The notes: generated by a model not told the origin, from the letters alone. Positions 1 to 12,679 are shown, counted from the stretch's first letter. The stretch is DNA of 64,000 nucleotides from Taudactylus pleione (GCA_031769625.1 JAUIMM010002538.1:406001-470000), one strand, 5' to 3'. Translations and numbers: made by a program.

Positions 1-3000
1 TCCCTGCCCCTCATTCCCGATATCCCCTCCCTGCCCCTCATTATACTCCATATTCCCCTCCCTGTCCCTCATTATACACCATATCCCACTCCCTTCCCCT
101 CATTATTCCCCATATCCCCCAACCTGTCTTTCATTATACACCATATCCCCTCCCTGCCCTGATTATACCCCTCACTACCCCCTCATTATACCCCATATCT
201 GCCTCCCTGTCCCTCATGACACACCATATCCCCCTCCCTGCCCCTCATTATACCCCATATCCCCCTCCCTGCCCTCATTATACCCCATATCCCCCTCCCT
301 GCCCACATTATACACCATATCCCACTCCCTTCCCCTCATTATTCCCCATATCCCCCTCCCTGTCCCGCATTATACACCATATCCCCTTCCCTGCCCCTCA
401 TTATACTCTATATTCCCCTCCCTGTCCCTCATTATACCCCATATCCCCCTCCCTGCCCCTCATTATACTCCATATTCCCCTCCCTGTCCCTCATTATATC
501 CCATATCCCCCTCCCTGCCCCTCATTATACTCCATATTCCCCTTCCTGTCCCTCATTATACCCCATATCCCCCTCCCTGCCCCTCATTATACTCCATATT
601 CCCCTCCCTGTCCCTCATACCCCATATCCCCCTCATTATACACCATATCCCACTCCCTGCCCCTCATTATACACCATATCCCCCTTCCTGCCCCTCATTA
701 TACCACATATTCCCCTCCCTGCCCTCATTATACCCCTCACGACCCCCTCATTATACCCCATATCCCCCTCCCTGCCCTTCATTATACCCCCATATCCGCC
801 TCCCTGTCCCTCATTATACCCAATATCCCCCTCCCTGCCCTCATTATACCCCATATCCCCCTCCCTGCTCTTCATTATACCCCCATATCCACCTCCCTGC
901 CCTTCATTATACCCCCATATCTGCCTCCCTGTCCCTCATGACACACCATATCCCCCTCCCTGCCCCTCATTATACCCAATATCCCCCTCCCTGCCCCTCA
1001 TTATTCCCCATATCCCCCTCCCTGCCCCTCATTATACCCAATATTCCATCCCTGCCCTCATTATACACCATATCCCCCTCCCTTCCCCTCATTATTCCCC
1101 ATATCCCCCTCCCTGTCTCTCATTATACACCATATCCCCCTTCCCCTCATTATACCACATATCCCCCTCCCTGTCTCTCATTATACACCATATCCCCCTC
1201 CCTGCCCTCATTATACCCCTCACTACCCCCTCATTATACCCCATATCCCCCTCCCTGCCCTTCATTATACCCCCATACCCACCACCCTGTCCCTCATTAT
1301 ACCCAATATCCCCCTCCCTGCCCTTCATTATACCCCCCTATACGCCTCCCTGTCCATCATTATACCCAATATCCTCCTCCCTGCCCTCATTATACCCCAT
1401 ATCCCCCTCCCTGGCCTCATTATTCCCCATATCCTCCTCCCTGCCCCTCATTATACACCATATCCGCCTCCCTGTCCCTCATTATACCACATATCCGCCT
1501 CCCTGTCCCTCATTATACCACATATCCCCTCCCTGTCCTCATCATACCCCTCACTACCCCCTCATTATACACCATATCCCCCTCCCTTTCCCTCATTATA
1601 CCACATATTCCACTCCTTGTCCCTCATTATACCACATATCCCCCTCCCTGCCCCTCATTATACCACATATTCATATCACTGCCCTCATTATACCCCTCAC
1701 TACCTCCTCATTATACCCCCATATCTGCCTCCCTGTCCCTCATTATACCCAATATCCCCCTCCCTGCCCTTCATTATACCCCGATATCCACCTCCCTGTC
1801 CCTCATTATACCCAATATCCCCCTCCCTGCCCTTCATTATACCCCCATATCCGCCTCCCTGCCCTCATTATACCCAATATCCCCCTCCATGTCCCTCATT
1901 ATACCCAATATCCCTCTCTCTGCCCTCATTATATCACATATCCCCCTCCCTGCCCTTCATTATACCCCGATATCCACCTCCCTGTCCCTCATTATACCCA
2001 ATATCCCCCTCCCTGCCCTTCAATATACCCCCATATCCACCTCCCTGCCCTCATTATAACCAATATCCCCCTCCCTGCCCTCATATCCCCCTCCCTGCCC
2101 TCATTATACCCAATATCCCCCTCCCTGCCCTCATACCCAATATCCTCCTCCCTGCCCTCACTATACACCATATCCCACTCCCTGCCCCTCATTATACCAC
2201 ATATTCCCCTCCCTGCCCTCATTATACCGCATATCCCCCTCCCTGCCCCTCTTTATACCCCATATCCCCCTCCCTGCCCTTCATTATACCCCCATATCTG
2301 CCTCCCTGTCCCTCATTATACCCCCATATCCGCCTCCCTGTCCCTCATGACACACCATATGCCCCTCCCTGCCCCTCATTATACCCAATATTCCCTCCCT
2401 GCCCCTCATTATACACCATATCCCCTTCCCTGACCCTCATTATACACCATATGCCCCTCCCTGCCCCTCAGTATGCCCAATATTCCCTCCCTGCCCTTCA
2501 TTATACACCATATCCCCTTCCCTGCCCCTCATTATACACCATATGCCCCTCCCTGCCCCTCATTATACCCAATATTCCCTCCCTGCCCTCATTATACACC
2601 ATATCCCACTCCCTTCCCCTAATTATTCCCCATATCCCCCTCCCTGTCCCTCATTATACACCATATCCCCTTCCCTGCCCCTCATTATACACCATATCCC
2701 CTTCCCTGCCCCTCATTATACACCATATCCCCCTCCCTGCCCCTCATTATACCCAATATTCCCTCCCTGCCCTCATTATACACCATATCCCACTCCCTTC
2801 CCCTAATTATTCCCCATATCCACCTCCCTGTCCCTCATTATACACCATATCCCCTTCCCTGCCCCTCATTATACACCATATCCCCTCCCTGCCCCTTCAT
2901 TATACGCCATATCACCCTCACTGCCCTTCATTATACACCATATCCCCCTCCCTGCCCTTCATTATACCCCATATCCCCCTCCCTGCCCACTTTATACACC

Positions 3001-3956
3001 ATATCCCACTCCCTTCCCCTCATTATTCTTCATATCCCCCTCACTGCCCTCATTATACCCAATATTCCCTCCCTGCCCTCATTATACACCATATCCCCTT
3101 CCCTGCCCCTCATTATACAGCATATCCCCCTCCCTGCCCTCATTATACACCATATCCCCTTCCCTGCCCCTCATTATACACCATATCCCCCTCCCTGCCC
3201 CTCATTATACCCAATATTCCCTCCCTGCCCTCATTATACACCATATCCCACTCCCTTCCCCTAATTATTCCCCATATCCACCTCCCTGCCCTCATTATAC
3301 ACCATATCCCCTTCCCTGCCCCTCATTATACCCAATATTCCCTCCCTGCCCTCATTATACACCATATCCCACTCCCTTCCCCTAATTATTCCCCATATCC
3401 ACCTCCCTGTCCCTCATTATACACCATATCCCCTTCCCTGCCCCTCATTATACTCTATATTCCCCTCCCTGTCCCTCATTATACCCCATATCCCCCTCCC
3501 TGCCCCTCATTATACTCCATATTCCCCTCCCTGTCCCTCATTATATCCCATATCCCCCTCCCTGCCCCTCATTATATTCCATATTCCCCTTCCTGTCCCT
3601 CATTATACCCCATATCCCCCTCCCTGCCCCTCATTATACTCCATATTCCCCTCCCTGTCCCTCATACCCCATATCCCCCTCATTATACAGCATATCCCCC
3701 TCCCTGCCCTCATTATATACCATATCCCCCTCCCTGCCCCTCATTATACACCATATCCCCCTCACTGCCCCTCATTATACCCCTCACTACCCCCCTCATT
3801 ATAAAACATATCCCCCTCCCTGCCCTTCATTATACCCCCATATCCCCCTCCCTGCCCTCATTATACACCATATCCCCCTCCCTGTCCCTCATTATACACC
3901 ATATCCCCCCTCCCCCTCTCTGCCCCTCATTATACACCATATGCCCCTCCCTGCAC
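1..3956. repeat. 31-bp C-rich minisatellite
   Basis: Head-to-tail units of about 31 bp built from CCCTCATTATAC, a CCATATCCCC block and CCTCCCTG. Units vary by single bases and small indels, so the array is old and heterogeneous. Short variants (CATTATTCCCC, CACTACCCCC) recur at intervals, which suggests loose higher-order structure. The + strand is very C-rich. The array runs off the left edge. Open frames on both strands come from the repeat and are not genes. Confidence 0.95.
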
Positions 3957-5217
3957 CTCATTTTATCACATATACCCCATCTCCTGACCCATCCCTACCC
4001 CCTGCTGTGTATTACTCCTCACTATACCAGATATACCCCATCACCTGACCCATCCCTGCTCCTGCTGTGTATTACTCCTCATTATAACAGATATACCCCA
4101 TCACCTGACCCGTCCCTGCCCCCGCTGTGTATTACCCCTCATTACACCAGATATACCCCATCACATGACCCATCCCTGCCCCCGCTGTGTATTACCCCTC
4201 ATTATACCAGATATACCCCATCACCTGACCCATCCCTGCCCCCGCTGTGTATTACCCCTCATTATACCAGATATACCCCATCACCTGACCCATCCCTGCC
4301 CCCGCTGTGTATTACCCCTCATTACACCAGATATACCCCATCACCTGACCTATCCCTGCCCCCGCTGTGTATTACCCCTCATTACACCAGATATACCCCA
4401 TCACCTGACCCATCCCTGCCCCCACTGTGTATTACCCCTCATTACACCAGATATACACCATCACCTGACCCATCCCTGCCCCCGCTATGTAATACCCCTC
4501 ATTATACCAGATATAACCCATCACCTGACCTATCCCTGCCCCCGCTGTGTATTACCCCTCATTATACCAGATATACCCCATCACCTGACCCATCCTTGCC
4601 CCCCTGTGTATTACCCCTCATTATACCAGGTATAACCCATCACCTGACCCATCCTTGACCCCGCTGTGTATTACCCCTCATTATACCAGATATACCTCAT
4701 CACCTGACCCATCCCTGCCCCCGCTGTGTATTACCCCTCATTACACCAGATATACCCCATTACCTGACCCATCCCTGCCCCCGCTGTGTATTACCCCTCA
4801 TTACACCAGATATACCCCATCACCTGACCTATCCCTGCCCCCGCTGTGTATTACCCCTCATTACACCAGATATACCCCATCACCTGACCCATCCCTGCCC
4901 CCGCTGTGTATTACCCCTCATTACACCAGATATACCCCATCACCTGACCCATCCCTGCCCCCGCTGTGTATTACCCCTCATTACACCAAATATACACCAT
5001 CACCTGACCCATCCCTGCCCCTGCTGTGTATTACCCCTCATTACACCAGATATACCCCATCACCTGACCCATCCCTGCCCCCGCTGTGTATTACCCCTCA
5101 TTACACCAGATATACCTCATCACCTGACCCATCCCTGCCCCAGCTGTGTATTACCCCTCATTACACCAGATATACCCCATCACCTGACCCATCCCTGCCC
5201 CCGCTGTGTATTACCCC
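3957..5217. repeat. 60-bp minisatellite, first block
   Basis: About 21 tandem copies of a 60-bp unit containing CCCCTCATTACACCAGATAT, ACCCCATCACCTGACC and CGCTGTGTATTA. Its first half resembles the 31-bp unit to the left, so it probably arose from it. Copies differ by only a few bases. The block is interrupted at 5217 by an LTR and resumes in register at 6570. Confidence 0.95.
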
Positions 5218-6569
5218 TGTGGCCGGAGGCCGACCACACATTATTAAAATGGCTGCCAAGGCATTGAGGGGATTAACCCTCATGCCATTGCGCCATTTTT
5301 AAAAGGAAAGTGTAAAAGCGCACTGCACATGGTTTATAATAAACTGTATTAAAGTATATATGTATTGCTGTAATGCACTGCAGCTGATCTGCAATGTATT
5401 AGTGCATGATGCAGAGTATATTTAATAGGCTATGCACTATATGGTTTAAATGTATATTTTGTAGAGAAAATGCACTTATAAGGAATGTATAAGTTGTTTT
5501 GTTTTAGAAGGCTGTAACATTAAAGTGAAATGGTTATGAGACCTTCTCACCTCCTGACATAGGAAGTGATATGGTAATTGTCCTGACCTATGATAGTGGT
5601 CAGACCATTGTGTAACAAAGCTTACTTTGAAGTGCATCAAGATTAGACCTGGCTGGAAGGTCTCTGTGTGGTGAGAAGAGGGTGAGATGCCCTGAGACTA
5701 TCTCCTGTGTGTCTGCACTTCTGGGGGAGAGAAGTGTTTGTGTTTTCATGATTATTGCAGGAAGACCAAAGCGAATATTATTGCTGGTTATTCTACATAG
5801 ATATTTTGTCACTGTGTGATAAATGTATCAAAGGATGAAAGTAAATGACCAGTTCCTATGGAATGTGAGTTGTAATTACATTTGGGATAGATGGTCTGAT
5901 TGGGTTACAAGACCAACGGTGGGTGGATGTCACCATGCTGTATTATGTGTTCGAACTATATATATACGGCCTGTGAACCTCTGCTGTGTGTGTACAACCC
6001 TGTAACTTCTTTGAGGAGAGGAGCTGCTGATAAGATTCCTGTATGTGGTACATCTTTGGAAATCCTTTGTGGAGAATTGCTGTTTGATTTCTGTGTGATA
6101 TTCCCCTTCAGGCGAAAGGGAGGGTCTTCTTTAAGACTTTGAGCAATAAACATCTTGCCTGAATTCAATTGTATCTCAATCCTGCGACCAACAGAATTGC
6201 GCAAAACGCTATTCCGTTCTCCTGCTGTTCTGGGTAAGAGCTCCGTGTCTCCAAGTTCAAGCCCTCTGCCAAGCTACCGTGCAGACCTGGTCCATTGCAA
6301 GGGATCAGGTGGGAACAGCCGACACCAAACAGGAGGTGTGTCCGCAGCTAATCAAATGCATACGCAGCAAAGCGGTTCCAGGTAGGAGCCTGAGGGTAAC
6401 GGAAAAAGCGGTTCCAAACGCCGATGGTAGAGTTTGGTGGTGTCAGCATCGTTACACGCCCACGGCGCAGTGGGCGGAGTCAGTGACAGGCGGTCACTGA
6501 CAGTGAGTGGGAGTCCAAAAGCGCTAACTCATGACCAGGGCCAGCCTAGGCGAAAGGCGTCCGGTCACA
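5218..6569 (+). mobile_element. solo LTR inserted in 60-bp array
   Basis: A 1352-bp unique segment interrupts the array. It starts TGTGGCC and ends GGTCACA, as LTRs do, and is flanked by a 5-bp duplication ACCCC (5213-5217 and 6570-6574) that belongs to the repeat unit. An AT-rich TATATATATA lies at 5957-5966 and AATAAA at 6145-6150, a promoter to poly(A) spacing expected of U3-R. No internal coding region is present, so this is a solo LTR left by LTR-LTR recombination. Strand is inferred from the AATAAA. Related sequence occurs near 58860-59640. Confidence 0.8.
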
Positions 6570-7322
6570 ACCCCTCATTACACCAGATATACCCCATCAC
6601 CTGACTCATCCCTGCCCCCGCTGTGTATTACCCCTCATTATACCAGATATACCCCATCACCTGACCCATCCCTCACCCCGCTGTGTATTACACCTCATTA
6701 TACCAGATATACCACATCACCTGACCCATCCCTGCCCCCGCTGTGTATTACCCCTCATTATACCAGATATACCCCATCACCTGACCCATCCCTGCCTCCG
6801 CTGTGTATTACCCCTCATTGTACCAGATATACCCCATCACCTGACCCATCCCTGCCCCCGCTGTGTATTACCCCTCATTACACCAGATATACCCCATCAC
6901 CTGACCCATCCCTGCCCCCGCTGTGTATTACCCCTCATTATACCAGATATACCTCATCACCTGACCCATCCCTGCCCCCGCTGTGTATTACCCCTCATTA
7001 TACCAGGTATAACCCATCACCTGACCTATCCCTGCCCCCGCTGTGTATTACCCCTCATTACACCAGATATACCCCATCACCTGACCCATCCCTGCCCCCG
7101 CTGTGTATTACCCCTCATTACACCAGATATACCTCATCACCTGACCCATCCCTGCCCCCGCTGTGTATTACCCCTCATTATACCAGGTATAACCCATCAC
7201 CTGACCTATCCCTGCCCCCGCTGTGTATTACCCCTCATTACACCAGATATACCCCATCACCTGACCCATCCCTGCCCCCGCTGTGTATTACCCCTCATTA
7301 CACCAGATATACCCCATCACCA
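6570..7322. repeat. 60-bp minisatellite, second block
   Basis: Continuation of the 60-bp array after the LTR, about 12.5 copies. It begins with the duplicated ACCCC and ends inside the unit at CCCCATCACC, where it abuts LINE endonuclease sequence. Variants such as CAGGTATAACCC recur at 120-180 bp spacing, a weak higher-order pattern. Confidence 0.95.
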
Positions 7323-7612
7323 CCAAAGATAACCTGCTGGGCCATAAAAAGATAAGGTTTTATCTCCATGAAGAGACATTTCCTCTCCCATTGTGACTGA
7401 GGACCATAAATATTGATTAACCTTAGGTCCTGTCCCTTCATGTTAACACTCGCGCTTTGCTTTGGGAAGGAGATCCAATTTACCAGTCCTAGTCTCTTGC
7501 ACAAACAAAAAATCAAACTCAACCGTGTTGAAAAAATCAAAGGGCATCATACAAGCATGTTCGGAAACTACGGAAGCCACATTAATCGTGGCACATCGTA
7601 TAGGATGGGGAT
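7322..7612 (-). pseudogene. LINE ORF2 N-terminus, AP endonuclease fragment
   Basis: Read on the minus strand, this encodes the start of a non-LTR retrotransposon ORF2. RCATINVASV occurs early, then DFLFVQETRT (the catalytic-E region of AP-endonucleases), then LRLINIYGP and QQVIFGGD, which corresponds to the GGDFN motif. The frame changes between the ETRT and INIYGP blocks, so the copy is dead. Sequence stops right after GGD, where the 60-bp array begins; the rest of ORF2 (reverse transcriptase) is absent. Together with the ORF1 remnant at 8820-11050 it looks like a Tx1/L1-like LINE. The two halves are separated by a solo LTR that landed next to the ORF2 start. Confidence 0.75.
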
Positions 7613-8814
7613 TGTCACAAATGGTGCTTGAGAATTACCTGACTCAGGTGTTGAAGTGGATTCAGCGGAGACCGGCTTGACTGGAACCATGGTTGAGGTA
7701 AATAGCTCTATTTGCGAAAGAATTGTATAGCAGTGAGAACTGCCTTTTGTGATAAATGACAAGAACAGGAAACTTGTAACGTTGGAGTGGAACTAGTAGA
7801 AGACTTGGAGGAACCGGACCGGGACCGGCAGGAAGACTTGCTGAGTTGAACTGGTGAACTTGGAACTTGACTCTGGACCGGAATAACGTGGATTTAACTG
7901 AAGAACTTGGAAGTAGACTCTGGACTGGAATAACGTGGATTGAACTGATGAACTTGGAAGTTGACTCTGGACTGGAGTAATGAGAATTGAACTGGAGAGC
8001 TTGGAACTTGACTTCGGACTGGAGTAGTGTGAACTGACTTGGAATATCACTCCAGACTAGAGTATCATGGAATGGACTTGGAATATCACTCCGGATTGGA
8101 GTATCGTGGAACGGACTTGGAATATCACTCCAGACTGGAGTATCGTGGAATGGACTTGGAATATCACTCCGGACTGGAGTATCGTGGAATGGACTTGGAA
8201 TATCACTCCGGTCTGGAGTATCATCGGCTGTGCTAGGAAGCACTGGTAACACACAGGGAACTTAGGATCATAAGTCATGCAACAACAATGGACATAATCA
8301 CTGGCCTGGGAACTGGTAGGATTTATGGATTGCCAGGTATTGCTGTAGCAGGTTTTCAGGATTGCCAGCTTTTGCAGAAGCAGGAGCCCGAGATGCACTA
8401 GTACACAGTAGCAGCACGAACCATACACCACAGGAAGTAACGAGATGTTCAGGCCCAGAATGCCATCAGGGGAGGATATACATACCCTGGGTCTGGCAGC
8501 AATTGGTGGATATGGACAGGTGGTCTGGCAGTAGCATTCTGAGTGGTGGAAGACACAACATGCAGAGGGAGTATTCATCTCTACAGCACTGAGAATCAGA
8601 ACCACACCTGCAATTCCAATCAAGACTAGCAATGCTCACAGACAGAGGAGAGCCCAGGTGAACAATCAGTGTGGAAGGGAATGCATACAGAGAAGTGTTG
8701 CAGCCAGCATGATCAGAGAAGATCCTCCAGGCAAATTGCACACACAGATCCATGGAGCAGCTGGAAGAGGTAAGTCTCAAGGCAAAAGGTAAGAAACTAG
8801 CCAGGGTTGTGACA
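7613..8814. mobile_element. solo LTR inserted in LINE
   Basis: A 1202-bp segment with LTR-type ends TGTCACAA and TTGTGACA is flanked by an exact 5-bp duplication GGGAT (7608-7612 and 8815-8819). Removing it with one GGGAT copy brings LINE ORF2 next to its upstream sequence. It contains a 39-bp tandem repeat and a diverged repeat-like zone at about 7784-8040. No coding domain was seen. Orientation is uncertain, since I found no decisive TATA/poly(A) pair. Confidence 0.75.
8041..8235. repeat. 39-bp tandem repeat inside solo LTR
   Basis: Five near-identical 39-bp units, each GGAATATCACTCC, GACTGGAGTATCGTGG, AATGGACTT. To the left (about 7784-8040) lie more diverged longer units sharing GACTCTGGACTGGA, so this is probably a recent expansion of an older repeat in the LTR, perhaps in U3. 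Confidence 0.9.
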
Positions 8815-8819
8815 GGGAT

Positions 8820-11050
8820 ACATATTTATAGATTATAAAAGAAACACAACCTTGCTTACTTTTACTTCTCCTCGTGAAACTTTTAACCAAGAAAAACACA
8901 ACCAGGAAATACTTAACCCTGCATACCAGCCCCAATGGGCCAGTAGTCTCCACACCTGAAGTCAAAGACACCTGCATACCCGCTCCTCCTCCCTCTTGGG
9001 ACAACTCTCCCCCACCATCAGAAAGCCCAAGAACTGGGGAATTTGACACAAGATTCATGCCTACAACCTCACCACCCGCTACCTGACTAGAATCCACTAT
9101 TGATCCCAAAGAAGAATCAATCACCTCCTCCATTTCTAATCCCTGAGTTTCCTCTATAACATCTGCCGTATCTTCCACCACCCCATCAATTATTGAAACA
9201 TCCTCAATCAACTCTGTTCCCACTGGAACCCATGCCAAACCATCCTGATTCTCTTCCAGTGATATCTCTACCTCCTGTTCTGGCCCATTCCTCTTTTTCC
9301 CCTTCCCTTTATCACCACTTCTCTTCTCCTTGTTTTGCTATCCTCGCTTTCATTCTACTAACCCTAGATACCAAAAACAATTCACCTCACTACCTCACCT
9401 TCCTCATCAGAAGTAAAAACATTGAACTTGTTCGCTAGCACTATGGACATATCTTCTCCTTTCCTCTTCTTCTTCCTCCCACCTTTACCTTTTTGCAAAG
9501 GCTCTTCCTCCACCCCTTCCCTTTTCACCTCCTCCACCCTTCTGCTCTGCTCTTCCCTTACCACTTCTACCACCGTATTCCTTTAATTTCCCTTATCCCC
9601 CACTTTCTTGCCAAAGCTGCCTAGACTCTGAATTATGGCTTGCTTCCGGGCATCTACTATAAGAGTGCCCTTCTTCTCCACACAAGTTGCACCTTACCAC
9701 TTTGGAAATGTGACCTATTTTTGCACAGAGTGAACATTTAATGACTGTACAGTCACCACTCAGGTGCCTAAAGTCTCCAAATTTAAAGCACGTCCTCGGC
9801 TGCCCAGGGTAAAATCACTGAACTCTATCCCGCCCTATGTAGGCAGCTAAGGGAACATGCAGAAAACCGGCATCTGATTGGAGCAACTTAATAAACACCT
9901 CCCAAGCCCCTCCCCACACACCCATCGTATGACCAGCCTTTACCATGTGCGACTGCACATCACAATATCTAGATAGCCAGTAATTTATGTCTTCAGGTGG
10001 AAGAGACTCATTCCTGACCAACACTGTGGCCTTCACTCTGTCCTGCCTTGTCACCAGATTTGCTATAAACTTATTGTATGGCTCCGAGTTTCTGTACGCC
10101 TGCCATTTCACCCAGAAAGCCTGTAATCCTAGATATGCCAGGAAATTTAGATCGTACTCCACAGACCTTGCTGGGTGAATGCAGGCATACAGATCACTTG
10201 CAGAAATCCCAAAATCAAATGCTTCTCCCTCCCCCACCCACTTGAATTGCACCAAACTCCTCCTTCCCCCACTCCACCAGCATTCCCAACAAATACATTA
10301 CTAGCCGGATTTACTCTTGCCCGTTTAGAGGCCATGCTCGCACATGAAGCCACCTTTGGCACAGATTTGTCCATGTTGTCCCCATTTCTCCAAGCTCTTT
10401 CAGCCCTTGCTGTCATGTCTTTAACAATGGCTTCAGCAGCTGTTTTCGCCCATATAGGGACCGCCATTTTGTCACCATACACAGTCTCTATGAATAGTCT
10501 CTCATCAGATGACACAGTGCTCATATTCAATATCGGCATACCCTGTGCTGTACGCTCCAAACCGACCGAACCACCTGTACCAACATCACCCTGCACTTCA
10601 CAGGACCGAACCCCTGGATCCACCTCAGGTGCAACGAGTCTAACCCGGGGGCCCCCCTCCATGCTTTCTTCAACCAGTGCTGCCGCCAGCACTATCTCTG
10701 TATCAGTGACCTCATCCTGCGCCCTAGAAACACCCCAGCTGCTCCCCCCATCAGGTCCCCAGCTTCAACAGTGGGTGGCCCTGACTCACATGGGACAACC
10801 AGCACAGTAGATGCAGCACCAACACCCACCGCGTTCCCGGCACCTCGTGAACCATCACTTACCCGCAGTTCAGCCTCACCATGGAGAACCGCATATCCCG
10901 CATCACCGAATCCTGGGACTCCATCCTCCTTCCACCAAGCACCCCCTATTGCACCGGCTTTCTTCTCCATACTTGGCATGGCTTTACTGCCCAATTCACA
11001 CACTTGCTGTCCAGCAGAACCATACAACGAATCTGTATGGGCGCTAGCCT
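8820..11050 (-). pseudogene. LINE ORF1 (CCHC zinc-knuckle, Tx1/L1-like)
   Basis: Broken reading frames on the minus strand give an ORF1-like protein. The N-terminal part (about 11027-10150) is low complexity with an A/E-rich segment. The middle (10255-9815) contains VLVRNESLPPEDINYWLSRY and ends FLHVPLAAYIGRDRV, typical of the ZCCHC3-like ORF1 proteins of amphibian LINEs. After an in-frame TGA come three zinc knuckles (about 9800-9655). The first has F for its second Cys, the second lacks its last Cys, and the third is intact (CNLCGEEGHSYSRC). A basic K/E-rich tail with KFNVFTSDEEGE follows (9573-9382). At least two frameshifts and one stop mark it as dead. ORF1 binds the element's RNA in retrotransposition. 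ZCCHC3 itself is an alternative, but the adjacent endonuclease fragment favours a LINE. Confidence 0.75.
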
Positions 11051-11096
11051 ATAAAGATGGTAATTGAGACTCAAAAAATTATCAAGTATGTATAAA

Positions 11097-11645
11097 GGCC
11101 CTCATTCAGAGCCGTACGCTCTGAGCAGAGCGCACGCTCTGCATGAGGGCCGGGCTCCTTTTTCATGGAGCGTCCTCCTGGACGCTCGTATAGCTGTGGG
11201 TCACCACCCACAGGCTATACGAGCGTGCATTTTGATGGCCGCGATGGTCGTGACCATCGCGACCATCGAAATTGCGAGCCGGAGCCTGCGGTTGAGGTTT
11301 TCAACCGCAAGCTCCGGAGTGATTTTGGCTCTATCAGAGCCAAAATCACTCCCACTGACATCACTAGTGATGTCAGTGGGCCGGCTTCTGACGGGAGGCG
11401 TTCCCGTGGGAACGCCCCCGTCAGGGAGGCATGCCCCCGGCACGCCCACCAAAGGGGGCGTGCTGTCAATCAACATTGACAGCACGCCCCCTTTGATCGG
11501 ACACAACGAGCGAAGGAAAGTCCTTCGCTCGTCGTGTCTGGCGCATGCGCACGACGGAGCTCCCTCCGTCGTGCGCATGCTCAGTGCAGACCATCGACCC
11601 ACTTGCGAGCGTACAGCCGCTCGCGAGTGGGTCTGAATCAGGCCC
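11097..11645. mobile_element. serial-hairpin MITE (Harbinger-like ends)
   Basis: A 549-bp element with terminal inverted repeats GGCCCTCATTCAGA / TCTGAATCAGGCCC, flanked by AAA on both sides (11094-11096, 11646-11648). Nearly the whole interior is consecutive inverted repeats: 11097-11151 (nested), 11168-11187, 11184-11224, 11240-11261, 11279-11317, 11318-11350, 11351-11380 (a perfect 30-bp palindrome), 11388-11424, 11450-11495, 11500-11538, 11543-11580 and 11596-11633. Loops are mostly 2-6 nt. No protein is encoded. Ends and 3-bp duplication resemble PIF/Harbinger MITEs; the same end family recurs at 54578 and 55289. Confidence 0.85.
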
Positions 11646-12679
11646 AAAGTTCCATATCCAAAATGGTTGACAGCAGCCATTATATAGATGGGAAAATTGT
11701 TGGATTCCCATAAATCAAAGAACATACAGACAAAGAATATATAGGCGCTGGTCAGTATAAAAAAAGATTTAATAAATATATATGAAAGAGACAATATAAA
11801 GAAAAAATACAATAACAATTAAAAACATGGATCGAACCTCAAGTAATACAAATGTTACACCGATATACACCAATATATATATAGTCTATCAGTTGGGACT
11901 GTATTATTGACTGGTGCTTGTTTATGAGAAAAAAGTGTCAAACCTATAAACTGATTTACTATATGAAAATAACCACCACTGGTCTAGATGATTAGTGTCA
12001 AAGATGATATCTGGTTAGTAAATTCAATTATATTGCTCATCTCAAGGGCACAAATTGATAATTCGATAGTTGATACAGTGTTTAGAAAATTATTACTCCC
12101 AATATCATTTCAGCATTTGGTTAAAACGTCACAGTATCCAGAAAAATTAATAATTCATCAGACACACATCCTGCTAAAAACTGATATAAACCACAGAAAA
12201 TTATTATTACAATTACGGCGTTTTGATTAAATCTTTATAACATAGTCCAGAAAAAACAATAAATGTTGAACAAAAAAAAGGGGGGGATAAACCACAGAGA
12301 ATTGATGACACAATTGTGGCATTTTGATTTAATTATTGTAATATTGTCCAGAAAAAATAGATAAATAATGAGCTCACTGGAACCTCATAGGTCTCCCATC
12401 AGCCACCTCTATGTATGCTCTAAATCTGCCCCTGCATGTCAGCTACTGCAAGAGGCTTCTTAGATGGTTCTATTCCTCTGCATACAAGGGAAGTACATCT
12501 GATCCAATATAGATATTGAGGATTCAAGTGTTTAGTTTATGTACATAATTGTTAAAACTCCGTATCACACAAAAAGAGAGTTTTATGCCCCGTTATTCTG
12601 GGGATATCAATTGGTGGAGAGTAGTGTTCTCAGGAAAAGGAAAAAGACATGCATGCAAAAAATAGGTTATATAACCTGT
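11646..12679. other. AT-rich non-coding stretch with diverged direct repeats
   Basis: No gene or recognisable element end was found. The stretch is A/T-rich with many short stops. A diverged direct repeat of about 103 bp is visible: ATAAACCACAGA...TTTTGATT...GTCCAGAAAAAA starts near 12186 and again near 12288, with a weaker third copy around 12125. It may be the remnant of an unrecognised transposon. Confidence 0.5.

Noticed and set aside
1617..4658. Open frame of about 1000 codons, proline/tyrosine-rich
   Set aside because: It follows the 31- and 60-bp repeats, has no start context or domain, and other frames and strands are also open. It is a repeat artefact.
8057..8780. Frames of 100-190 codons on the minus strand at about 8.1-8.8 kb
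   Set aside because: They lie in the solo LTR and its 39-bp repeat; no retroviral or host domain is visible.
11201..11818. Open frames across the hairpin MITE
   Set aside because: They read through palindromes on both strands and show no known domain.
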